Shown: positions 20,724-30,638 of the stretch, in pieces
Layout: the number at the start of each line of letters is the position of its first letter
Numbering within the stretch: the stretch's first letter is position 1
Origin: Acinetobacter haemolyticus
GTDB lineage: Bacteria > Pseudomonadota > Gammaproteobacteria > Pseudomonadales > Moraxellaceae
Direction of reading: 5' to 3'
Length of the DNA stretch: 64,000 bases
Assembly: GCF_900406815.1 (NCBI RefSeq)
Contig: NZ_OVCN01000016.1
Span: 21,985 to 85,984 of the forward strand
Translations under genes and position numbers: made by a program
Notes under the pieces: model-generated
Database searches by the model: none
What the model saw: only the letters and a program-made list of their open reading frames with translations
Told to the model about the DNA's origin: nothing

Positions 20724-21257
20724 GTGATTTCAAGCAAAGCAGTGAAGCCCACCTTGCAATTTGCCTACGTCAAACTCATGATGGATGTTGTTGGTCGTGG
20801 TTTAGTCATGGCAAGTCAAGTGGATGATGAAGTACATGAGGAAGTATCAAAATTTCCTATCGGTTTTGTACTTTCGATGAATGTTTTCCCCAATGGACCT
20901 GCATTTATTGCAAAAGTAACCGAAGAAAAAACGCTGGAACTTGTATCCAATTACAAAGGTAAGCCAGATTTAACCATCACCTTTAAGCATCTGACCCATG
21001 CATTTTTAGTGTTCTCATTTCAAGAGAGTACGGCACAAGCATTTGCCAATGACCGCATGATTGCCGATGGTGATCTATCTAATGCAATCCGTCTCGTTCG
21101 TTGTTTAAATAAAATGGAAGCATTAATCCTACCAAAATTAGTTGCTTCACTCGCGGTAAAACGCTACCCAGCTGAATTGACATTAAAAGAAAAATTCACG
21201 GGTGCAAAGAATATCTATCTTAAAGTCGCTAAATCATATCTCAAACGGAGCGCATAA
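20724..21257 (+). CDS. SCP2-like lipid-binding domain protein
   Basis: The 177-residue protein resembles SCP2 sterol-carrier-like domains: a mixed fold with GPAFIAKVTEEKTLELVSNYKGKPDLTITFKHLTHAF, where the KPDLTITF strand and the following helix are typical. A binding or transfer role for a hydrophobic ligand is suggested but not shown. The frame uses a GTG start behind AAGGGA. The stop is one base from the ATG of the iron alcohol dehydrogenase, so the two are almost certainly one transcript. Assignment is by shape and motif, with moderate certainty. Confidence 0.6.
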   Translation: MISSKAVKPTLQFAYVKLMMDVVGRGLVMASQVDDEVHEEVSKFPIGFVLSMNVFPNGPAFIAKVTEEKTLELVSNYKGKPDLTITFKHLTHAFLVFSFQESTAQAFANDRMIADGDLSNAIRLVRCLNKMEALILPKLVASLAVKRYPAELTLKEKFTGAKNIYLKVAKSYLKRSA

Positions 21258-21258
21258 C

Positions 21259-22443
21259 ATGGCTAAGCCTTATTACGAGTTTTTCTGTCCTGTAAAAGTC
21301 ATTGCTGGTAACGCTGCGTTAGAGCATATTCCTTTTGAACTTGCAGCTTTAGGTGCAAAACGCCCAATGATCATTACGGATAAAGGCGTTCGTGCAAATG
21401 GTTTACTTAACCCGATTGAAGCAGCATTCAGTACTACAGATGCTGTAATCGGTGCAATTTTTGATGATGTTCCACCTGACTCAAGTCTAGAAGTAGTTCG
21501 CTCAGCTGCTGAAACTTATCGCACACAAAATTGTGATGCCATTATTGCCATTGGTGGCGGTTCAGTGATTGATACGTCTAAAGCGACCAATATTTTGGTA
21601 TCTGAAGGCGGTAATGATTTACTACAGTACTCAGGTGCACACAATCTACCGAAGCCACTTAAACCATTTTTCGTCATTCCAACCACTTCAGGTACAGGTT
21701 CTGAAGTCACGATGGTTGCTGTAGTGTCCGATACTCAGCGCAATGTGAAGCTGGCTTTTGCTTCTTATTATTTGATGCCTCATGCTGCGATCTTAGATCC
21801 ACGTATGACCATGACTTTGCCACCGCATTTAACAGCAATGACAGGTATGGATGCACTCACTCACTGTGTAGAGGCTTATACGTGTTTAGCAGCAAACCCT
21901 CTCAGTGATGCATATGCAAGTGCGGGTATTAAGAAAATCAGTGAAAATCTATTCAAAGTCCTCGACAATCCAAGTGATGCTCAAGGTCGTTTAGAACTTG
22001 CACAAGCATCGACAATGGCTGGTATCGCATTTTCAAACTCAATGGTCGGTCTCGTTCACTCGCTTGGTCATGCTTTAGGTGCAGTTGCTCACCTCCCTCA
22101 CGGACTTTGCATGAACCTATTCTTGCCATATGTACTCGAATATAACAAAGAGGTAAATGGTCAAAAGATTGGTGAATTATTGCTTCCACTCGCTGGCGCA
22201 GACATCTATTCTCAAACTTCTGCAAGCCAACGTGCAGACAAAGCCATTGCTACTATTTTGACTATGCGTGATCGTTTACACAGCCTGACGAAATTACCGC
22301 GTACTTTGCGAGAAACAGGTAAGGTGACTGAAGCTCAACTGGATGAGGTTGCAGAAAAAGCCCTGAATGATGGTTCTATCATTTACAATCCTAAAGAAGC
22401 AAATTTCCAAGATCTTCGTGCTATTTTGCAAAAAGCATGGTAA
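21259..22443 (+). CDS. Iron-containing alcohol dehydrogenase
   Basis: A 394-residue member of the Fe-ADH family, oxidising or reducing alcohols and aldehydes with NAD(P). It has the nucleotide-binding GGGSVIDTSKA (near 97-107), PTTSGTGSEVT, and the iron-ligand region MDALTHCVEAY and SMVGLVHSLGHALGAVAHLPHG, in which His residues bind Fe. The open frame begins at 21202 inside the SCP2-like gene, but ATG 21259 has GGAG at the right distance. A hairpin terminator follows. The substrate is unknown; the linked SCP2-like gene suggests a hydrophobic one. Confidence 0.9.
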   Translation: MAKPYYEFFCPVKVIAGNAALEHIPFELAALGAKRPMIITDKGVRANGLLNPIEAAFSTTDAVIGAIFDDVPPDSSLEVVRSAAETYRTQNCDAIIAIGGGSVIDTSKATNILVSEGGNDLLQYSGAHNLPKPLKPFFVIPTTSGTGSEVTMVAVVSDTQRNVKLAFASYYLMPHAAILDPRMTMTLPPHLTAMTGMDALTHCVEAYTCLAANPLSDAYASAGIKKISENLFKVLDNPSDAQGRLELAQASTMAGIAFSNSMVGLVHSLGHALGAVAHLPHGLCMNLFLPYVLEYNKEVNGQKIGELLLPLAGADIYSQTSASQRADKAIATILTMRDRLHSLTKLPRTLRETGKVTEAQLDEVAEKALNDGSIIYNPKEANFQDLRAILQKAW

Positions 22444-22472
22444 TGCCTTTCTTAGCTAGATAAATCTTGAGT

Positions 22473-22538
22473 AAAAAAGCCTCGACTCACTTAGCTTTAC
22501 ATAATGATCCATGTAAATTTAAGGTTCGGGGCTTTTTT
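22473..22538 (+). terminator. Terminator after the alcohol dehydrogenase
   Basis: A long hairpin: AAAAAAGCCTCGA at the left pairs with TTCGGGGCTTTTTT at the right (some G-T), with a 40-base internal part containing a smaller stem, and T residues follow. Confidence 0.75.
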
Positions 22539-22741
22539 ATGGCAAATGAACCCATAATTCATCGATTTTTCACCCAATTTGGCAAAAAAATTGCTAAAAA
22601 TACAGAAAAGTGCTGACAATTTACGCCAAATTAGGATAGATTGGCGCACTTCGCTTTTTTTTCTGTAGGGGGGATCATTTTTGTCTCAAATGATCCTTAA
22701 ACCATAGCTGATCCTTGATCAACGATATGAGGATAACGCCG

Positions 22742-24139
22742 TTGACAAACATCTCTGGGACTCAATCAGCAGCTAAACTGCAAAAAACATTAGGTCTATG
22801 GCATGTCATAATTATTGGCTTAGCTTATGTTCAGCCAATGACATTATTTGATACTTTCGGTCTCGTATCCGAAGCAAGTAATCACCATGTTCCCACCTCT
22901 TATATCTTCGCACTTGTTGCCATTTTGCTAACTTCAATTAGCTATGGGCATATGATCCGACGTTATCCTTCGTCTGGCTCTGCCTATACTTATGCACAAA
23001 AATCGATTCATCCGAACGTCGGTTTTATGGTGGGCTGGTCATCGTGGTTGGATTACCTACTCTCTCCTATGGTGAATATCATTCTTGCTGTCATTTATTT
23101 GACCGCATTATTTCCTGATATCAACCATTGGGTATGGGTATTGGTACTTACTGCTTTCATGACGGGTGTTAATTTAAGGGGTGCACGATTTGTTGCGAAC
23201 TTTAACAGCTGGATCGTGTTAGTACAGTTACTGGTAATTGGAACGTTTACCTATTTGGTGTATAGCAAATTACAAATGGGAATGAATGCGGATGGTCCTA
23301 TCACCGCAGAAACTCGTTATCAACTTTGGACTTTAGAGCCATTTTGGAACGAACTCACATCAGTGGGTGCACTGATCACAGGTGCAACTTTACTATGTTT
23401 CTCATTTACGGGATTTGACTCGCTGAGTTCACTTGCTGAAGAAACCAAAGACACTGAAAAGACATTGCCTAAAGCAATTTTCTTAACTGCATTATTTGCA
23501 GGCGTAATCTTCATTATCAGTACGTATTTCATTCAGCTTTATTTCCCTGGTAATCCAAGCAGTTACTTTAAAGATATTGCTGAAACACAACCAGAAATCC
23601 TATTACTCGTGGGTGGATCGCTGTTCCAATCTTATGTACTTGCGTTTGCAATTATTACGGTAATGGCTTCAGGCATTTCAGCTCATGCAGGTGTTTCACG
23701 TCTTATGTATGTTATGGGTCGTGACGGCATTATTAACAAAAAGATTTTTGGTCATATCAGTCCAAAAACATTTACTCCATCTTATAACATCTTGATTGTC
23801 GGTCTCGTAGCATTATCTGCGGGCTTTATGGATCTAGATATTGTAATTTCGATGATTAGTTTTGGTGCTTTAACCGCATTTACCTTTGTAAATCTATCGG
23901 TTATTTCTCGTTATGCACTTCGAGATGGCCGTACCAAAACATTGAAAGAAATCATCAATTATGTCGTTATTCCGTTATGTGGTTTTATCAGTATCTTTGC
24001 CTTATGGCTAGAAATTGAAGAAACTGCATTGAAATACGGTTTATGGTGGGCAATGTTTGGGGTGCTATATTTAGGCTATAAAACAAAAGGCTTTAAATAT
24101 ACCGCTCCACAATACAATGAGTTTGATGACAAGCATTAA
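22742..24139 (+). CDS. APC family amino-acid permease
   Basis: A proton-driven amino-acid or amine transporter of the APC superfamily. The 465 or so residues contain about 12 hydrophobic segments and the family block GLWHVIIIGLAYVQP near the start, with FSFTGFDSLSSLAEETKDTEKTLPKAI near 225-250, where the E-E-T is typical. The substrate cannot be read from sequence. Start: the frame extends to TTG 22715 and ATG 22727; TTG 22742 has GAGGA at the best spacing. It begins about 300 bases after the previous gene and is closed by a strong terminator. Confidence 0.85.
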   Translation: MTNISGTQSAAKLQKTLGLWHVIIIGLAYVQPMTLFDTFGLVSEASNHHVPTSYIFALVAILLTSISYGHMIRRYPSSGSAYTYAQKSIHPNVGFMVGWSSWLDYLLSPMVNIILAVIYLTALFPDINHWVWVLVLTAFMTGVNLRGARFVANFNSWIVLVQLLVIGTFTYLVYSKLQMGMNADGPITAETRYQLWTLEPFWNELTSVGALITGATLLCFSFTGFDSLSSLAEETKDTEKTLPKAIFLTALFAGVIFIISTYFIQLYFPGNPSSYFKDIAETQPEILLLVGGSLFQSYVLAFAIITVMASGISAHAGVSRLMYVMGRDGIINKKIFGHISPKTFTPSYNILIVGLVALSAGFMDLDIVISMISFGALTAFTFVNLSVISRYALRDGRTKTLKEIINYVVIPLCGFISIFALWLEIEETALKYGLWWAMFGVLYLGYKTKGFKYTAPQYNEFDDKH

Positions 24140-24162
24140 TTTGCTTCTCATTTAGTTCATTT

Positions 24163-24194
24163 AAAAAGGTGCAGTTTTACAACTGCACCTTTTT
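24163..24194. terminator. Terminator shared by permease and flavoprotein genes
   Basis: A perfect 14-base stem AAAAAGGTGCAGTT / AACTGCACCTTTTT with loop TTAC lies between two convergent genes and works in both directions. Confidence 0.93.
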
Positions 24195-24198
24195 TGTA

Positions 24199-24756
24199 TT
24201 ATGCAGAAGCTAAACGCTCCACGACATCCTTGACACGTTGTGCATAATGTTTAGCCGTTTCCAAATCTCCAGAGGGAATCTCATCAATACTCGCATCCGA
24301 AGGCGATTGCACCAACAACCCTACTGATCCACCTAGATTATTCACATCTTCTCGTTTTGCTGCTTTGGTATTGGCTGGAAGTAAACCTAAGCTGACCCAT
24401 ATTCCACCATGCTGTGAAGCCAAAGTCTGTAATTGTATGAGGGTCACTTGCTTATCACCATTTAAGCTTGCACTGTTGGTGAAACCTGCAAAAACTTTGT
24501 CTTGCCAACCACGCGTAAACCAGATCTTTGATGATGCATCAGCAAATTTCTTAAATTGCCACGGTGCAGCGGCCATGTAGGTGGGTGTCCCGAACACGAT
24601 CCCTTGTGCATCACTTAAAGTCTGCCAATCTTGTTCCGTAATTTCACCATTTTGATCAATCTCGATTAACGTTGCATCAATTGCGTGAGCAAAAGTTTCA
24701 GCAACGACCTTGGTATGACCATAGCCAGAGTAATAAACCACTGCAATTTTTGTCAT
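24199..24756 (-). CDS. Flavodoxin-like NAD(P)H:quinone oxidoreductase (WrbA-like)
   Basis: A 185-residue flavodoxin-fold protein: VVYYSGYGHTKVVAETFAHAI (FMN phosphate loop, near 5-25) and GTPTYMAAAPWQFKKFADASSKIWF (near 70-95), both matching the WrbA/NQO group. It probably reduces quinones or handles electrophiles. ATG 24756 is used because AGGTGA lies upstream; the frame runs a further ten codons upstream without support. It diverges from an HxlR regulator across a region with a palindromic operator, so induction by a quinone-type or other electrophile is a fair inference. Confidence 0.85.
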   Translation of the reverse strand: MTKIAVVYYSGYGHTKVVAETFAHAIDATLIEIDQNGEITEQDWQTLSDAQGIVFGTPTYMAAAPWQFKKFADASSKIWFTRGWQDKVFAGFTNSASLNGDKQVTLIQLQTLASQHGGIWVSLGLLPANTKAAKREDVNNLGGSVGLLVQSPSDASIDEIPSGDLETAKHYAQRVKDVVERLASA

Positions 24757-24819
24757 GAGTTCACCTAGTGTTTTTAAAAATTTCAATTTAATGATATATT
24801 TTAGAAACTAGGTGTCAAT

Positions 24820-24839
24820 TAGTTACCAATAGGTAACTA
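24820..24839. promoter_or_regulatory. Likely HxlR operator
   Basis: TAGTTACC-AATA-GGTAACTA is a perfect 8-4-8 palindrome in the divergent region between the WrbA-like gene and the HxlR regulator. HxlR-family regulators bind comparable GTAC-like palindromes. A related, less perfect CTAGGTGTCAATTAGT precedes it. Confidence 0.6.
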
Positions 24840-24873
24840 GGAAACTTAAATAGAAAATTTGTGGGTGTTAAAG

Positions 24874-25254
24874 ATGATTAACGACTTGAAATATAATGTT
24901 TATCAGCAACATTGCCCTGCTCGATTATTTTTTGAAAAAATTGCAGATAAATGGGTTTTATTGATCATCAATGTATTGGCAAAAGAGAGTCAGCACTTTA
25001 ATTTGCTTAAAAAGAACATCGAAGGAATTTCACCAAAGGTGCTTTCACAAAAATTAAAAATGCTTGAGCGAGATGGTTTTATTGAAAGACAAGTCCAAAA
25101 TACTTCCCCAATTCGTGTGGAGTACTCATTGACCGCTTTAGGTTTAGAAGTTGCAGAAATGGCATTTCAGTTAAAAGATTGGGCTGAAAGTAATATCGAA
25201 CAGATTATTTATGCACAACAACGCTTTGATGCTATTCAGGCGAAAATAGAATAA
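24874..25254 (+). CDS. HxlR family transcriptional regulator
   Basis: The 126-residue winged-helix protein has the HxlR core: C-P (HCPARLFFEKIADKWVLLIINVLA near 12-35, with the family W and L), then FNLLKKNIEGISPKVLSQKLKMLERDGFIER (about 43-73), and Y-x-L-T-x-x-G. The conserved Cys of the QHCPA motif in some relatives senses quinones or other electrophiles. The ATG has no strong ribosome site; a GTG three codons upstream is possible. The palindromic operator in front fits autoregulation and control of the flavoprotein. Confidence 0.88.
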   Translation: MINDLKYNVYQQHCPARLFFEKIADKWVLLIINVLAKESQHFNLLKKNIEGISPKVLSQKLKMLERDGFIERQVQNTSPIRVEYSLTALGLEVAEMAFQLKDWAESNIEQIIYAQQRFDAIQAKIE

Positions 25255-25402
25255 TTCAGTAAACTTCGTCTGTATCTGCAACCTCTGATTACTATTACAG
25301 AGGTTGAAAACATCAAGCAGTGAACAAACTGCCCTTAATTTGCAAAGCAAACACGGCAGCAGAGAATAAGAGCAGTAAAAAATACCCCAATATCTACTCC
25401 CA

Positions 25403-25873
25403 TCAGAGCTGTTTAAAGCCCTGCTGTCTCCACGCTTCGTAAACAATGACTGCGGTTGCGTTCGACAGGTTTAAGCTTCGGGAGTTTTCAGCCATTGGCA
25501 GACGAATCCACTGTTCTTGTGGGAACATCAAGCGAACTTGCTCAGGCAAACCACGGGTTTCAGGTCCCATCAACAATGCAACAGGACGGTTAAGATCAAC
25601 TGTATGTGGTGTTGCAGACCCTTTTGTAGTGAGCGGAAAAACATGTTCCACGCCTTTGGCTTTTAAATCAGCAAGACATAATTCGATATTGTCCCAGATT
25701 TGCATTCTCGCCCATTCGTGATAATCCAAACCTGCACGTTTCAACTTTTTATCATCTAATTCAAAACCTAACGGTCTCACTAGATGGAGTTGCGCACCTG
25801 TATTGGCACATAGACGAATGATATTACCTGTATTCGCTGGAATTTCAGGCTCGTATAGGACGACATGAATCAC
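25403..25873 (-). CDS. trmL: tRNA (cytidine/uridine-34-2'-O)-methyltransferase
   Basis: TrmL methylates the ribose of the wobble base in tRNA-Leu. The 156-residue SPOUT protein has [24 protein letters not shown] (near 13-36), [14 protein letters not shown] (about 100-115) and [28 protein letters not shown] (about 125-150), the trefoil-knot motifs of this family. A GTG start with a weak GAGA fits best. The end is about 150 bases from the HxlR gene in the convergent direction. Confidence 0.95.
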   Translation of the reverse strand: MIHVVLYEPEIPANTGNIIRLCANTGAQLHLVRPLGFELDDKKLKRAGLDYHEWARMQIWDNIELCLADLKAKGVEHVFPLTTKGSATPHTVDLNRPVALLMGPETRGLPEQVRLMFPQEQWIRLPMAENSRSLNLSNATAVIVYEAWRQQGFKQL

Positions 25874-25884
25874 AAATTTTCTCT

Positions 25885-25975
25885 ACTTTTCACAATCCCT
25901 CCTAGCCTCCCTTTTTCAAAGGGAGGAACTTCTCTTTTTAAAGAGGTGAGGAGCGGTTATAGCTCCGCAAGGAGA
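25885..25975. repeat. Purine/pyrimidine-skewed hairpin element between trmL and cysG
   Basis: This stretch has CCTCCCTTTTTC-AAAGGGAGGA, then TCTCTTTTTAAAGAGG, then GGAGCGGTTATAGCTCC. Three short hairpins in a row with strongly skewed strands look like a small interspersed intergenic element. I cannot test its copy number from one window. Confidence 0.4.
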
Positions 25976-25979
25976 GATT

Positions 25980-27353
25980 TTATTGCCATTTTAACTGTTC
26001 ACGTAGACTCACCACCTCACCAATAATGGTTAAAGTCGGTGCTACGATCTGATGTTCGGATACTTTGGTCGAGATATCCGCCAATGTACCGACCACCACT
26101 TTTTGTTCAGGAGTAGTCCCTTTTGAAATAAGAGCCACTGGCATCGTTGGACGCTGACCATGTGCAATCAATTGCTCACAAATCCGCTCTAATCCGACTA
26201 AGCCCATATATAGCACCAAGGTTTGGTTTTCATAGATCAGTTCATTCCAAGGTAGCTCAGGCGAGCCTTCTTTTAAATGACCCGTCAAGAAACGTACACT
26301 TTGTGCATAATCACGATGTGTCAGCGGAATACCAGCATAGGCAGAACAACCCGAAGCAGCAGTAATTCCCGGTACCACTTGGAAAGTCACATTAGCCTCG
26401 ACAAGTTCCTGAATCTCTTCCCCACCGCGTCCAAAAATAAAAGGATCGCCGCCTTTTAAACGGCAAACGCGTTTACCTTTTTGCGCATATTCCACCAGTA
26501 AAGCATTAATGCCATCTTGCGGAACCGAATGATTGGAACGTGCTTTGCCTACATAGATTTTTTCCGCATCACGACGGCATAACTCCAGAATAGGTGCAGA
26601 CACCAAGCGATCATAAATTACGACATCAGCTTGTTGCATCAAACGTAAGGCTTTTAACGTCAGCAGTTCCGGATCGCCTGGCCCTGCGCCCACCAAATAA
26701 ACTTCACCTTTCGGCGCAGTCCATTTGCTAAGTGCTTGTTGAATCAGATCATTAGCCACATCAATATTGTCATTAAAGACTTGCTCTTTGAGTGGACTGG
26801 CGTACAGGTTTTCCCAGAAGATACGGCGCTCATCAGGATTGATGATTTTTTCCTTTACCTGCTTGCGCCATTTTCCAGAAAAATCAGCAAGTTTACCCAT
26901 TCCATGCGGCACAATCGTTTCAATTTGAGTACGAAGTTGTCTGGATAAAACAGGTGATGCTCCATTAGATGCAACTGAAATCACCAAAGGCGAACGATCA
27001 ATAATTGCAGGAACCATAAAACGGCAATGTGGAATATCATCCACACTGTTGACCAGCAAATTACGCTGTTCACATTGTTCAAATACCGTTTTATTGACCT
27101 CAGGTTGGTCGGTCGCAGCGATGACTAAGCGATAAGAGGTTGCAAGCGTATCTTCTGAAAAAGGTTTGTAAATACACTGCCCTGCTGACTTTTCAACAAG
27201 AGCCGCTAATTCAGGCTCGATCTCAGGTGCAATCACATCAACAATTGCACCTGCTTTGACCAATAAATTTGCTTTGCGGTAAGCAATATGCCCGCCACCA
27301 ACAATCAGACATCGTTGCTGCTGCAACTTTAAAGAGATTGGGAAAATTTCCAC
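25980..27353 (-). CDS. cysG: Siroheme synthase (multifunctional)
   Basis: CysG converts uroporphyrinogen III to siroheme: two methylations, one dehydrogenation, and iron insertion. The 457-residue protein has an N-terminal precorrin-2 dehydrogenase/ferrochelatase part (1-150) with the NAD-binding VGGGHIAYRKANLLVKAGA and VASNGASPVLSRQLR. The C-terminal SAM methyltransferase (about 215-457) begins VYLVGAGPGDPELLTLKALR, then VVIYDRLVS, KGGDPFIFGRGGEE and VPGITAASGCSAYAGIPLTHRDYA. The GTG start has AGAGG six bases upstream. It supplies siroheme for sulfite and nitrite reductases, which lie elsewhere. Confidence 0.96.
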   Translation of the reverse strand: MEIFPISLKLQQQRCLIVGGGHIAYRKANLLVKAGAIVDVIAPEIEPELAALVEKSAGQCIYKPFSEDTLATSYRLVIAATDQPEVNKTVFEQCEQRNLLVNSVDDIPHCRFMVPAIIDRSPLVISVASNGASPVLSRQLRTQIETIVPHGMGKLADFSGKWRKQVKEKIINPDERRIFWENLYASPLKEQVFNDNIDVANDLIQQALSKWTAPKGEVYLVGAGPGDPELLTLKALRLMQQADVVIYDRLVSAPILELCRRDAEKIYVGKARSNHSVPQDGINALLVEYAQKGKRVCRLKGGDPFIFGRGGEEIQELVEANVTFQVVPGITAASGCSAYAGIPLTHRDYAQSVRFLTGHLKEGSPELPWNELIYENQTLVLYMGLVGLERICEQLIAHGQRPTMPVALISKGTTPEQKVVVGTLADISTKVSEHQIVAPTLTIIGEVVSLREQLKWQ

Positions 27354-27421
27354 ATCATGCCTCTATATTTTTCAATCTGATTGAGATAAAGCAAAAACTA
27401 TGCACAAATTCAATGCCTGGC

Positions 27422-28699
<1,278 letters not shown>

Positions 28700-28789
28700 T
28701 CATGAATAGAGAAAAAACTGGCTATAGTGTAAGGCTTTAACCTGAAAAAATACAGCATCTACCTCGTAATTGCAGATGCCGTATCTAGA

Positions 28790-29554
28790 TTAATTTGGGA
28801 CTTTCGGTAGGCTTGGCAAGTATTCTGCCTTGATAAATTCTTTTGCTGCGTAATAAGGCAAGGTTAATTCACTCATTCCTTCGGCATAGGATGCGAGTTC
28901 ATAAAGTGGATAAACAAATACAATTCCATTCACACCATAATAATAGTTATCGCTGACTTGTAGTTGGTCCTTCTTAATATTGTGCTCATCTAACCAATTT
29001 TGATTTGCAGCATATAACTCGTCACGAAGCTCCTGATCCATTCCTTCCTTGATCAAATCCTGTACACGAATATGTTTTTTATTCTTTAAATCAAAATTAA
29101 CAAATTCTTGATGATACATCCCATGTGCAGCTCCCGCAGGATAGGTATAACTCTGAACCGCAAAAGTTGCCAAATTATAATTTTGTCCAACAAAGCGTAC
29201 ATAAGTACTACTTTCACTTAATGCGGCTTCCCCCTCAGGCACTTTAACTTGTTGATCTTTCAAATTTGCAAACGCATTTGGTTCCGCTTTTTTCATGCGT
29301 GCCACAAAATAATCATCTATCCATTGTAGATTGGTTTTTACCGTTTGCAGATCATAGTTGGTACAACCATCCTCTAAACATACTTTCTGTTTAGGTAACT
29401 CAACTGCTACGACTTGAGCTTGAACCAGAGGGATATCAGCTTTCTCAACCTTGGTTGTTGAATCTGATTTTGGCTGGCAACCTACTAAGGCGAAAACTGT
29501 CAATATCGGAATCAGTGGAACCAATGTTAATGATTTTGAACTGTTCATTGTCAT
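28790..29554 (-). CDS. Lipoprotein with DUF3298/RsiV-like domain
   Basis: A 254-residue predicted lipoprotein: a hydrophobic leader with lipobox ALVGC (Cys26), then a domain with the order seen in RsiV/DUF3298 proteins (SYTYPAGAAHGMYHQEFVNFDLKNKKHIRVQDLIKEG, near 135-170, and VFVYPLYELASYAEG near 212-226). DUF3298 relatives include anti-sigma factors and lysozyme-binding proteins; nothing here proves such a role. It stands in the middle of the serS-lolA neighbourhood, where other gamma-proteobacteria usually have rarA. The product is probably attached to the outer or inner membrane facing the periplasm. Confidence 0.75.
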   Translation of the reverse strand: MTMNSSKSLTLVPLIPILTVFALVGCQPKSDSTTKVEKADIPLVQAQVVAVELPKQKVCLEDGCTNYDLQTVKTNLQWIDDYFVARMKKAEPNAFANLKDQQVKVPEGEAALSESSTYVRFVGQNYNLATFAVQSYTYPAGAAHGMYHQEFVNFDLKNKKHIRVQDLIKEGMDQELRDELYAANQNWLDEHNIKKDQLQVSDNYYYGVNGIVFVYPLYELASYAEGMSELTLPYYAAKEFIKAEYLPSLPKVPN

Positions 29555-29671
29555 GCAAGTCTCTAATGTTTTTCTTCACTATACGAAGCCTTGATCACAG
29601 ATGAAATTAAAATATGTATCTGACAAAAAGCCGCAATATCTGCGGCTCTTTGGATCACACCTACGGAGATA

Positions 29672-30370
29672 TTATTGATCAATAATATCGGTACCTTTTG
29701 GTGGTTCAAAATTAAATACTGAAGCAGGAATTGCTTGATTTACCTTAAGATTACTAAAACGGACGTAAGTGGTTTGTCCTAATGAATCTTGTAAAATCAT
29801 TAAATTCGGCGCTTTGTTTGCCCCAAAGCTGATCGTTAAACTTTGGAACGTGCTGTCTTCTTGTTTCGGATACAAGGTATAGTACAGTTTGGTACGATCA
29901 GGCTGTGTCACACGGTAAGACTGCATAATTTGATTGGTGTTACCCGACAACAGCAATGCTGGGGTGTTTGCTACTTGATCGTCTAGGTTTTGACGGATAG
30001 CTTGCTGTAAATCAGGATCGTAAATCCACACTGTTTTTCCAGATGTCACAATCGTTTGCTTTGCTGGGCTGGTAATTTCCCAATAAAATTTACCTGGACG
30101 TTCAACTTTCATCACACCTTTAAAAGTCTGATTCATGTGTTGAGCTGTTAAGCCACGTTTTTGGGCTGCTTTTTTGTTGTTGCTGACTTTGGTTGTTTGT
30201 TCAAAATCTGCAGTGAATCGTTGCAAACCTGATAATTGCTGAACCAAGCTCGTCGTTGCCTGTTGAGCCGATGCCGCCACAGGTGCAGCAGACGCCTGAA
30301 TACTGACAACAGGTGCTAGTGTGATTGCACTTAAAGTTGTCGCATAAGCTATTTTTTTCATAAAATTCAT
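29672..30370 (-). CDS. lolA: Outer-membrane lipoprotein carrier protein
   Basis: LolA shuttles lipoproteins from LolCDE in the inner membrane to LolB in the outer membrane. The 232-residue protein has a signal peptide (about 1-31, cleavage near ASAAP), then the typical LolA core: QQLSGLQRFTADFEQT near 43-58, RPGKFYWEITSPAKQTIVTSGKTVWIYDPDLQQ near 93-125, and a Phe-rich end. First ATG 30370 has AAGG at a good distance. It probably serves the many lipoproteins of this region, such as AdeI, AdeK and the GltI-type protein. Confidence 0.93.
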   Translation of the reverse strand: MNFMKKIAYATTLSAITLAPVVSIQASAAPVAASAQQATTSLVQQLSGLQRFTADFEQTTKVSNNKKAAQKRGLTAQHMNQTFKGVMKVERPGKFYWEITSPAKQTIVTSGKTVWIYDPDLQQAIRQNLDDQVANTPALLLSGNTNQIMQSYRVTQPDRTKLYYTLYPKQEDSTFQSLTISFGANKAPNLMILQDSLGQTTYVRFSNLKVNQAIPASVFNFEPPKGTDIIDQ

Positions 30371-30638
30371 AAAATGAACCTTCTATCAGAGTCCTACTGT
30401 TATGACGACATCTTACTGTTTTTAATCATTAAAAAAATGAAGAAAAGCAGCGGTTTTGTGTAGTTCGTGTCGCAAAGTTCAGCATTATGTATGAAGTTGC
30501 AGGCTTTATGTAGAAATTGTAATAAATAAAATTTCGAATTCTCTACGGCATTTTAGGAAGCTTGTTCTGACCCCACAGAAGAAATAATTTATAAAGAATG
30601 CACTAGACCACAGCTTACAATTTGATAATCTAACTCTA

